Assembly: GCA_934476085.1 (NCBI GenBank) | Contig: CAKSNE010000007.1 | Location: 1-64,000 of the forward strand | DNA: 64,000 bases | Direction: 5' to 3' | DNA from: an uncultured Eubacteriales bacterium | Lineage (GTDB): Bacteria; Bacillota; Clostridia; Oscillospirales; Acutalibacteraceae | Part shown: positions 34,417 through 41,798 of the stretch, one piece after another | Layout: every line of letters begins with the position of its first letter | Position numbering within the stretch: the first letter of the stretch is position 1 | Position numbers and translations under genes: made by a program | Notes under the pieces: generated by a model | Seen by the model: the letters and a program-made list of their open reading frames with translations, nothing else | Told to the model about the DNA's origin: nothing | Database searches by the model: none

Positions 34417-35256
34417 ATGTTATCAGATATCAGATTTTGGGAAAAGAAAGCCAGAGAAGGTCATTACGCTATTCCTCATTTCAATGTATGGAACGCTGAA
34501 ATGCTTATGGGCGTAATTGATGCAGCTGAAGAGCTTCGTGCTCCAATCATTATTTCATTCGGTACAGGTTTTACAGGAAACACTTCATTTGAAGATTTCT
34601 GTTATATGATGGATTCAATGGCTAAAAAAGCTACAATTCCTGTAATTGAACACTGGGATCACGGCCGTAATATGACAATTCTTCAAAACGCAGTAAATCA
34701 CTGTATGAACTCAGTAATGCGTGACGCTTCTGCTCTTCCTTTTGAAGAAAATGTTGCAGAAATCAAAAGATGCGTAGATTATTTCCACGCTTACAATATT
34801 CCTGTTGAAGCTGAACTCGGTCATGTTGGTAATGAAACAGTTTATGAAGAAGCACTTTCTGATTATCAATATACAGATCCTAGCAAAGCTAAAGAATTCG
34901 TTGAGAAAACAGGATGCGACTCACTCGCAGTTGCTATCGGTAATGTTCACGGTGTATATTCTTCAGAACCAAAACTCGCTTTTGATGTACTTGAAAAAGT
35001 TGCAAGCGAAGTTGATGTTCCATTAGTATTACACGGTGCATCAGGTATCGGCGATGAAGATATCAAAAAAGCTATCTCTCTCGGTATTTCAAAAATCAAC
35101 ATTCACACAGAACTTTGTCAGGCTGCTATGGAAGCTATTAATGCTCATAAAGATGAGCCTTACCTCGCTGTTCAGCGTGAAGTAAGAAAAGCTATCAAAG
35201 AGCGTGCTATGTACAAAATCAAACTATTCGGTGACGATGGAAGAGCTGATCAATAA
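34417..35256 (+). CDS. ydjI: Class II ketose-phosphate aldolase, YdjI-like
   Basis: 279 residues. It has the zinc aldolase fold of the FbaA/GatY/KbaY family. HWDHG (Asp81 and zinc-His82), AELGHVGNE (131-140), NVHGVY and LHGASG supply the catalytic and metal residues. It matches E. coli YdjI almost block for block (FNVWNAEMLMGVIDAAEE, SFGTGF, NTSFEDF). YdjI has been reported to cleave a C8 octuluronate-1-phosphate to DHAP and L-arabinuronate, so the same class of long-chain sugar acid may be used here. The stop overlaps the kinase start by 1 nt. Confidence 0.92.
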   Translation: MLSDIRFWEKKAREGHYAIPHFNVWNAEMLMGVIDAAEELRAPIIISFGTGFTGNTSFEDFCYMMDSMAKKATIPVIEHWDHGRNMTILQNAVNHCMNSVMRDASALPFEENVAEIKRCVDYFHAYNIPVEAELGHVGNETVYEEALSDYQYTDPSKAKEFVEKTGCDSLAVAIGNVHGVYSSEPKLAFDVLEKVASEVDVPLVLHGASGIGDEDIKKAISLGISKINIHTELCQAAMEAINAHKDEPYLAVQREVRKAIKERAMYKIKLFGDDGRADQ

Positions 35257-36221
35257 TGAATAACAAAAAATTAGATGTAATTTGTCTTGGCGCAGCAGTT
35301 GTTGATATTCCGCTTAGACCTGTATCAAGAGATATTTTTGATATTGAATCATATCCGGTTGACAGAATTGCAATGTCAGTTGGCGGTGACGCTATGAACG
35401 AAGCAACTATTATCAGCCGACTTGGTTTTAAAACCGGTATCATCGCTTGTATTGGCGATGATGCGGCAGGTCAGTTTATTCTTCGCTCTTGCAAAAAAGA
35501 CAATATAGATGTAGAAGGCATTAAAATTGATGAAAACATTGATACATCAATGAATATCGGTCTTGTAACAGAAGACGGCGAAAGAACTTTTGTTACTAAC
35601 AGAAACGGCAGCCTTTGGAAAGAAAACATTGAACATGTTGACTTTGATAAAATTAAACAAGCAAAAATACTTTCATTAGCCAGTATTTTCAACTGCCCAC
35701 TTCTTGATGGCGATGCACTTGTTAAAATATTTAAATTTGCAAAATCAGAGGGTATGACAATTACCGCTGATATGATTAAGCCAAGACTTGGCGAAACTTT
35801 AGATGATATTAAAGAAGCATTAAGTTACGTTGACTACTTCTTCCCGAATTATGATGAAGCTTGTCTTATGACAGGTGAAACAGATGAGGCTAAAGTTGCT
35901 GATATACTTTATAACTGCGGTGTTAAAAATGTAGTTATGAAAATCGGCAAAAGAGGTTGCTATATTCGTAATGCTGATGGTGCTATGATTGTTCCTGCTT
36001 GTAAAGGCGTTACAGCAATTGATACAATCGGAGCAGGCGATAACTTTGCTTCAGGCTTTATTTCAGCATTATTACAAGGCAAAAACATTCATGAATGTGG
36101 TATTTATGCTAACTGTACAGCCGCTGTTTCTGTTCAATATGTTGGTGCTACAACAGGCGTTCAGAACAAAGCCTTGGTTGATGAAATGCTTGAAAAATAT
36201 CAAAAAGATTACATTTTATAA
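35256..36221 (+). CDS. ydjH: PfkB-family sugar kinase, YdjH-like
   Basis: 321 residues. The ribokinase/PfkB fold has an N-terminal GGDAMNEA block and the C-terminal signature DTIGAGDNFASGF, with catalytic Asp262. VDIPLRPVS, TEDGERTFVTNRNGSLWK and ADMIKPRLGETLDDI closely match E. coli YdjH. It would phosphorylate the ketose or keto acid with ATP so that the preceding aldolase can split it to DHAP. TAATG overlap with the aldolase gene shows coupling. Confidence 0.92.
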   Translation: MNNKKLDVICLGAAVVDIPLRPVSRDIFDIESYPVDRIAMSVGGDAMNEATIISRLGFKTGIIACIGDDAAGQFILRSCKKDNIDVEGIKIDENIDTSMNIGLVTEDGERTFVTNRNGSLWKENIEHVDFDKIKQAKILSLASIFNCPLLDGDALVKIFKFAKSEGMTITADMIKPRLGETLDDIKEALSYVDYFFPNYDEACLMTGETDEAKVADILYNCGVKNVVMKIGKRGCYIRNADGAMIVPACKGVTAIDTIGAGDNFASGFISALLQGKNIHECGIYANCTAAVSVQYVGATTGVQNKALVDEMLEKYQKDYIL

Positions 36222-36262
36222 CTCCATATTTTTATGTTTCCCACTCTTTGAACAGGAGGACC

Positions 36263-36304
36263 GCATTAAGTTTTAGAAGTTTAACTGCCTTTTGAAACTT
36301 ATGC
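36263..36304 (+). other. Imperfect hairpin in the ydjH-ydjG gap
   Basis: GCATTAAGTTTTAGAAG pairs imperfectly with CTTTTGAAACTTATGC. An unused strong ribosome site (CAGGAGG, 36253-36259) lies just upstream with no start codon at the right spacing. Possibly a relic of a lost small gene or a processing site. Confidence 0.45.
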
Positions 36305-36381
36305 GTTCCTTGCTGTCAAAGCAATATTAACAGGATAATAAAACTCGGTATTTATGATATATAAGAAAAGGTGATTAAAAA

Positions 36382-37374
36382 ATGAAGACAATGAAACTCG
36401 GTAAAACCGGTATAGATATTTCAAGAATGGGTCTTGGTACTTGGTCAATCGGCGGTGGCTCAGCTTGGGGCGGCGACCACGATTTAGACGTTGTTGTTGA
36501 TACAATTTGCGAAGCACCAAAACTCGGCGTAAACCTTATTGATACTGCTCCCGGTTACAACTTTGGTAACAGCGAAAAAATTCTCGGTAAAGCACTTCAA
36601 AAAATGAACAGAGAAGACGTTGTTATTATCACAAAATGCGGTGTAACTTGGGACCAAGAAATGAAAGGCGACCTTTTCAACAAGGTAAACGGAATTCAAT
36701 TATACAAAAACTTAAACAGCGACTCAATCAAAAGAGAGATTGAAGAATCTTTAAAGAGAATGGGTACTGATTATGTTGATGTTTATATGACTCACTGGCA
36801 GTCAATTCCTGGTAGCGAATACTATGTTCCGATTGCTAAAACAATGGAAGTTCTTAACGACCTTAAAGCTCAAGGCAAAATTAAAGCTATCGGTGCTGCT
36901 AATGTTGATATTAATCAAATTAAAGAATACTTAAAATACGGTGATCTTGATATCGTTCAAGCTAAATACTCAATTCTTGACAGAGGTATTGAAGATGAAA
37001 TTATCCCTTGCTGCCGTGAAAACGGTGTAACAATTCAAGCTTATTCTCCGCTTGAAATGGGATTGCTTTCAGGCACAATGCCAAGAGATTACAAACCTGT
37101 TGGCGCTCAAATTCCAAAGAAATGGTTCCAGCCTGAAAATATGCAAAAAGCTATGGATGTTATGGACGAGTGGAAACCGCTTTGTGAAAAATACAATTGT
37201 ACAATTGCTAACTTGTCACTTGCTTGGATTCTTGCTCAAGGTGATTTTATTAATCTTTTAAGCGGTTCTACTACTGTTGACCAGATTAAAGAAAATGCTA
37301 AATCTGCTGATTTGGAATTAGATCCTAAAGATGTAGCGCTGATGCGTGAAATGGTTGAAGCCATCGACAAATAA
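36382..37374 (+). CDS. ydjG: Aldo/keto reductase, YdjG-like
   Basis: 330 residues. The AKR barrel carries catalytic Asp54, Tyr59 and Lys85 (NLIDTAPGYNFGNSE, ITKCG) and a THWQ block with the active-site His. LFNKVNGIQLYKNLN, IGAANVD and QAKYSILDRGIEDE match E. coli YdjG strongly as I recall it. It should reduce the aldehyde released by the aldolase (for example a sugar or uronate semialdehyde) with NAD(P)H. It is separated from the kinase by 160 nt, so it may be partly independently expressed, but the strand and context tie it to the cluster. Confidence 0.92.
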   Translation: MKTMKLGKTGIDISRMGLGTWSIGGGSAWGGDHDLDVVVDTICEAPKLGVNLIDTAPGYNFGNSEKILGKALQKMNREDVVIITKCGVTWDQEMKGDLFNKVNGIQLYKNLNSDSIKREIEESLKRMGTDYVDVYMTHWQSIPGSEYYVPIAKTMEVLNDLKAQGKIKAIGAANVDINQIKEYLKYGDLDIVQAKYSILDRGIEDEIIPCCRENGVTIQAYSPLEMGLLSGTMPRDYKPVGAQIPKKWFQPENMQKAMDVMDEWKPLCEKYNCTIANLSLAWILAQGDFINLLSGSTTVDQIKENAKSADLELDPKDVALMREMVEAIDK

Positions 37375-37417
37375 GATTTTTTTATGTCATTAAATTAAAA
37401 CAAATCAAACCTTTCAA

Positions 37418-37475
37418 CAAAACACAAGTCACTTGTTACATGAAAAATATGTAAAACACAGGTACTTGTGTTTTG
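37418..37475 (+). promoter_or_regulatory. 58-nt palindromic operator candidate / hairpin
   Basis: Perfect 12-nt outer arms, CAAAACACAAGT (37418-37429) and ACTTGTGTTTTG (37464-37475), with inner arms TTACAT / ATGTAA. Each half contains a palindromic core (ACAAGTCACTTGT; ACAGGTACTTGT), so it can bind a dimeric repressor twice or fold as an RNA terminator of the upstream operon. It lies 15 nt before the DeoR gene's -35 box. Confidence 0.6.
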
Positions 37476-37490
37476 TTTCACAAAAAATAC

Positions 37491-37519
37491 TTTACTATTT
37501 TAATGATTTTTGTTATAAT
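37491..37519 (+). promoter_or_regulatory. Promoter of the DeoR regulator gene
   Basis: TTTACT (37491-37496), 17-nt spacer, TATAAT (37514-37519). Confidence 0.65.
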
Positions 37520-37548
37520 TATCATAATGACAGGGGGCAAAAGCGAAG

Positions 37549-38301
37549 TTGGAAAAAAGAATTGATAAAATCAAGCAAAAGTTAGAGTCGGAAGGCAAGG
37601 TTTCAGTAACTGATTTAAGCGAACTATACAATGTTACAGAAGAAACTATAAGAAGAGATCTTGAAAAGCTGAAAAACGAAGGCTTTGTTACAAGAACATT
37701 TGGCGGTGCGGTTTTAAATACTTCAATAAACAGAGAGCATATTCACTTTTTTAAAAGACGTTCTATTAATAATGAAAGCAAAAAGAAAATTGCTGAATTA
37801 TCGGCTGGATATTGTAATCAATTCAGAACAATTATGGCTGATAGCAGTACCACTGTTATGGAAACGTTAAAGAAGCTTGAGAATAACAGTGAATTTACAG
37901 TAATAACTTTTTCAGCTCAAATTTTTCAAGAATTAAATGGCACTAAAATGAAAATTATTTCTACAGGTGGTATTTACGACGCTGATACTCTTTCTTTTAA
38001 AGGTGTTTTAGCTAAGGAAAGCATATCTAAATATAATGTTGATATCGCTTTTTTGAGTTGTAAAGGTCTCGATATCAATATGGGCATTATGGACTCAACC
38101 GAAAGCGAAGCGGTTTTAAAAACCGAAATGGCTAAAAGAGCTAAAAAAGTTGCTCTTTTAGTTGATCATTCAAAATTCAATCAATCGGCATTTGTTAATT
38201 TTCTTGATTGGGAAGATGTTGATTATATTATCACTGATAAATATCCTAGTGATGAGTGGGTTGAATTTTGTAAAGAAAAGAACATCCAATTGGTTTATTG
38301 A
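37549..38301 (+). CDS. ydjF: DeoR-family transcriptional repressor, YdjF-like
   Basis: 250 residues from TTG 37549 with AGGGGG upstream. The N-terminal winged helix (VTEETIRRDLEKLKNEGFVTRTFGG, residues 26-50) is typical of DeoR. The C-terminal DeoRC sugar-phosphate sensor domain has ADSSTTVMETL and LLVDHSKFNQSAFV. SCKGLDIN and NIQLVY at the end match E. coli YdjF as remembered. It probably represses the upstream catabolic genes and itself until a phosphorylated intermediate binds. The palindrome at 37418 is the natural operator candidate. Confidence 0.9.
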   Translation: MEKRIDKIKQKLESEGKVSVTDLSELYNVTEETIRRDLEKLKNEGFVTRTFGGAVLNTSINREHIHFFKRRSINNESKKKIAELSAGYCNQFRTIMADSSTTVMETLKKLENNSEFTVITFSAQIFQELNGTKMKIISTGGIYDADTLSFKGVLAKESISKYNVDIAFLSCKGLDINMGIMDSTESEAVLKTEMAKRAKKVALLVDHSKFNQSAFVNFLDWEDVDYIITDKYPSDEWVEFCKEKNIQLVY

Positions 38302-38374
38302 TTTTAATTTGGTTTTAAAATGATTTAGTCTTTTTTAAAATATATTAATCATTACACTATAAGGAGTGGAGTAA

Positions 38375-39733
38375 ATGAAAACGAATACAGAAAAAAAGAA
38401 ACTATCCATTGTTGCAAAGATGATGATATCAGTTGCAGCTGGTTTTGTTTTAGGTCTTGTTTGTCTTTTAATTAAAAGCCAGGTTGCAGGTACATCAGGT
38501 GAATCTGTTTGGAAGATTATAGATGCGATATTCTTTCAGGACATCACAAGCACTACAAGCATTGAAGGCATAGGTTTGTTTTATATTGTCGGACAACTCT
38601 TTATGCATGGACTTCAAATGATGATTGTTCCGCTTGTTTTATGTTCATTAAGCCTCGCACTTTGTAGTTTAGCTGACCCTAAAAAGCTTGGTAAAATCGC
38701 CGGTAAAACCTTTGTTTCTTATCTATGCTTTTATGTTGTAGCCGCAACTCTTGCCGGTGCAGCAGCTTACTTTGTTCAATCAATGGGTTGGTTTGATGTT
38801 AATCTTCCTGCACAAAATGCTCAAGAGTTAGTTACAATGGACGGTTACAATCCATTAGTTACAATCGTTAATGCAGTTCCATCAAATATTTTCAGTGCCT
38901 TTTCATCTAATAGTGCAATCCTTTCGGTAGTAGTTGTTGCTATTATTTTAGGTCTTGGAATGACAGCATTCGGCGAAAAAGCAGAGCCGCTTAAAAAAGT
39001 TATTGTTTCATTAAATGATATTATTCAATGGGCACTTAACTTTTTAATCAACAAAATTGCTCCTGTTGCAATTTTCTGTATGATTACAAGAGCGTTTGCG
39101 GTTTACGGTGTTGAATATATCTCGCCGACACTTGTTTGGATTGCAACAACAATTATCGTATCGCTTGTTTTGGTTGTTACTATCTATCCAATAGGAATTT
39201 TCCTTACAACAAGGTTAAATCCTTTTGTATTCTTGAAAAAATCAGTAAAAATCGGTTTGTTTGCAGCTGCTACAAACTCATCAGCAGCAACTCTTCCTAT
39301 TAACACAAAAACATGTATTGAAGAGCTTGGTTGTTCAAAAGAAATCAGCAGTTTTGTTCTTCCTACCGGTATGACAATTAATATGAACGGTACAACCGCT
39401 ATGCATATGATAGCTATTACCTTTATAGGTGCGGCTTCTGGTATGCCTGTTACACCATCAACACTTGTTTTGACTGCTTTCTTATCAATTTGTACTGCAG
39501 TCGGAACTCCGGCTATTCCTGTTGCAGGTACAACAATGGTTTATGTTGTTATGATGGGTATTGGATTTAATACTGAACTTTGTATGATTGCTTACTCACT
39601 TATTTTAGCAATGAATTATCTTCCGGGTATGGCTGTAATTACACTTAATGTTATCGGCGATGCCGCTACAAATGTAATTGTAAACCATAAAGAAGGTTCT
39701 TTAAATAAAGATATTTATTATAGCAAAAAATAA
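38375..39733 (+). CDS. DAACS-family sodium symporter (glutamate-transporter fold)
   Basis: 452 residues, about eight membrane helices plus re-entrant hairpins. ATNSSAATLP is the serine-rich HP1 tip. TM7 has N336-M-N338-G-T where Asp is usual (NMDGT), and in TM8 the Arg that binds the distal carboxylate in glutamate/aspartate carriers is aligned with a Val in NVIGD context by my hand alignment. Sodium-coupled uptake remains likely, but a dicarboxylate substrate is less certain. It lies 73 nt after the DeoR gene and may import another compound of the same pathway or be regulated with it. Confidence 0.8.
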   Translation: MKTNTEKKKLSIVAKMMISVAAGFVLGLVCLLIKSQVAGTSGESVWKIIDAIFFQDITSTTSIEGIGLFYIVGQLFMHGLQMMIVPLVLCSLSLALCSLADPKKLGKIAGKTFVSYLCFYVVAATLAGAAAYFVQSMGWFDVNLPAQNAQELVTMDGYNPLVTIVNAVPSNIFSAFSSNSAILSVVVVAIILGLGMTAFGEKAEPLKKVIVSLNDIIQWALNFLINKIAPVAIFCMITRAFAVYGVEYISPTLVWIATTIIVSLVLVVTIYPIGIFLTTRLNPFVFLKKSVKIGLFAAATNSSAATLPINTKTCIEELGCSKEISSFVLPTGMTINMNGTTAMHMIAITFIGAASGMPVTPSTLVLTAFLSICTAVGTPAIPVAGTTMVYVVMMGIGFNTELCMIAYSLILAMNYLPGMAVITLNVIGDAATNVIVNHKEGSLNKDIYYSKK

Positions 39734-39744
39734 AGTATAAACTT

Positions 39745-39785
39745 AAAAAGTCTTGTGACTGTTTTTTGTCACAAGACTTTTTTTA
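39745..39785. terminator. Bidirectional intrinsic terminator
   Basis: A 15-bp stem (AAAAAGTCTTGTGAC / GTCACAAGACTTTTT) with T-runs on both strands separates the symporter from the ABC exporter operon. Confidence 0.9.
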
Positions 39786-39795
39786 GTTGTATCAA

Positions 39796-41106
39796 TTATT
39801 CGTATCTTAATGCGTCGATTGGGTTTAATTTAGCCGCTTTATTAGCAGGTGCATAACCAAAAACAATTCCTATAAACATTGAGAATACAAGTGCAATTAC
39901 AATAGATGAAATGCTCGGCATGGCATAGAAGCCTAATAAATAGCTGATTGTCATACCACCTGCAAGACCGATTGCAACGCCTATAATACCGCCGATAAGA
40001 CAAATTACAACCGACTCGGTAATAAATTGCAGTCTTATTGAATTATTAGGAGCACCGAGTGCCTTTCTTGTGCCTATTTCTTTAGTTCGTTCGGTAATTG
40101 AAACAAGCATTATATTCATAACGCCGATACCGCCGACTAATAGGCTTATTGCGGCAATTGCTGCAATTGCTAATGAAACAGTATCCATCATATCGGTAAA
40201 TGTTGAAATCATACTTTCAAGCGATGTAGCTTTGCAAGTCCATTCATCATTTCTTGAGTAAACCGCTTCAAAATATTCGCCGACTGTATCTAAAAATGCG
40301 GCGGTATCTGTTCCGCTTTTAGCAACAATTTTAAAAGACTCATAACCTTTGTTTTCTCCGCTTAAAGTTCTGGCGGTTTCAAGCGGGATATAAAAATCGG
40401 TTACGGTTTCATCACTCGAAAGATAAGAAGAAGCTATTGTTTCTTCATATTCATAAACACCCGTTATAAAAAATGTATAAGGCATTTCATTGTATGTTAT
40501 TGTAATGCTTTTTCCGACAGCTTCTTTAGTTTCAATGCCTAAAGCGTCTTCGACAAATTTATCCGAAACAATACAAAGTCTTCTTGATAAATCGGTTTTG
40601 TTTTTAATAAATCTGCCACAAAGCAAATTTATATCTTCAGCGTCAAGGTATTCATCGTTAACGCCTTTTACAGTAACGCTTGTTTGTTCATCTTTATCGT
40701 CATAATTTTGAACAGTGGCTGTACCGCTTGAACGGGTAAGCTCTAAATACTCAATTTTATCAGAAAAGCTTGAGCGAAACTCGCTTATCATATTATCGCT
40801 TATTCTATCTTCTTCGCCAGGCTCTGAATTACCGAATTTTTTTATCTTTACCTGATTGTTTGAATTGTTTTGGTTTGATTGTTGGTCATTATCATCATCG
40901 GATTTTTGTGTAAGCGATACTGTTATATTATTTGCACCTAGCGTAGTCATAGTACTGCTTACAGAATCGGTTAGGGAAGTGCCGACTGTGTTAATTGCAA
41001 CAACCGAGCCGATACCGATTATAATACCGAGCATTGTAAGAATTGCTCTCATTTTATTCATTTTAAGCGATTCGAGTGCGAGCAAAACATTATCTAAAAA
41101 AGCCAT
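39796..41106 (-). CDS. MacB/FtsX-type ABC transporter permease (YknZ-like)
   Basis: 436 residues. An N-terminal helix (about 17-40, MRAILTMLGIIIGIGSVVAI) precedes a large extracellular MacB-PCD domain (45-300), then three C-terminal helices of the FtsX fold with the ISLLVGGIGVMNIMLVSITERTKEIG signature region. It pairs with the ATPase upstream on the same strand (1-nt overlap) and the adaptor. Complexes of this type export peptides, antibiotics or toxins, or act mechanically from the outer side. The extracellular domain has a polar Asp/Asn/Gln-rich loop near residue 70-80. Confidence 0.9.
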   Translation of the reverse strand: MAFLDNVLLALESLKMNKMRAILTMLGIIIGIGSVVAINTVGTSLTDSVSSTMTTLGANNITVSLTQKSDDDNDQQSNQNNSNNQVKIKKFGNSEPGEEDRISDNMISEFRSSFSDKIEYLELTRSSGTATVQNYDDKDEQTSVTVKGVNDEYLDAEDINLLCGRFIKNKTDLSRRLCIVSDKFVEDALGIETKEAVGKSITITYNEMPYTFFITGVYEYEETIASSYLSSDETVTDFYIPLETARTLSGENKGYESFKIVAKSGTDTAAFLDTVGEYFEAVYSRNDEWTCKATSLESMISTFTDMMDTVSLAIAAIAAISLLVGGIGVMNIMLVSITERTKEIGTRKALGAPNNSIRLQFITESVVICLIGGIIGVAIGLAGGMTISYLLGFYAMPSISSIVIALVFSMFIGIVFGYAPANKAAKLNPIDALRYE

Positions 41107-41798
41107 TACTCGCCACCCTTTCTGTCATCAACAATTCTTCCGTCTTTCAGCGTTATAATTCTGCTGCATTCTTTAGCTAATTCTCGATTATGGGTAATAA
41201 AAACAATTGTTTTTCCCGATTTATGAAGCTTATGAAAAATATCCATTACTGTTCTGCTTGTTTCAGAATCAAGTGCACCGGTAGGCTCATCGGCTAAAAT
41301 AATAGCAGGATCGGCAGCAAGCGCTCTCGCTATTGCGACACGCTGTTTTTGACCGCCCGAAAGCTCATTTGGTTTGTGATTAACACGCTCTTTCATACCG
41401 ACCATATCAAGTAGTTCTAATGCTCTTTTGGATCTTTCCTTTTTTGTAATACCTGAATAAAGCATAGGTAATTCAACATTTTTAAGAGCACTTTGTCTGC
41501 CTATTAAATTAAATGTTTGAAAAACAAATCCTACTTTTTTATTTCTTATTGAAGAAAGCTCTTTATCGTCTGCTTTTGAAATATCAATTCCGTCTAAAAC
41601 ATATTTGCCTTCTGTTTGTCGGTCTAAAACACCGATGATATTCATTAATGTGGATTTACCGCTTCCGGATTCGCCTACGATTGCGGCAAATTCACCTTGT
41701 TTTATACTTAAACTAATATCGTGTAAAACTTCAAGCTCGTTTGGCTTGCCGATAAAAAAGCTTTTTTTAATGCCTTTTAAATCTATAATGTCGTTCAT
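41106..41798 (-). CDS. MacB/LolD-type ABC transporter ATPase (YknY-like)
   Basis: 230 residues. Walker A is GESGSGKST, the signature LSGGQKQR, Walker B IILADEPTGALD, and the switch His lies in FITHN. All catalytic elements are intact. It is cytosolic and drives the permease encoded 1 nt downstream; its start also overlaps the adaptor stop by 1 nt, so the three genes are translationally coupled. Confidence 0.95.
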   Translation of the reverse strand: MNDIIDLKGIKKSFFIGKPNELEVLHDISLSIKQGEFAAIVGESGSGKSTLMNIIGVLDRQTEGKYVLDGIDISKADDKELSSIRNKKVGFVFQTFNLIGRQSALKNVELPMLYSGITKKERSKRALELLDMVGMKERVNHKPNELSGGQKQRVAIARALAADPAIILADEPTGALDSETSRTVMDIFHKLHKSGKTIVFITHNRELAKECSRIITLKDGRIVDDRKGGE

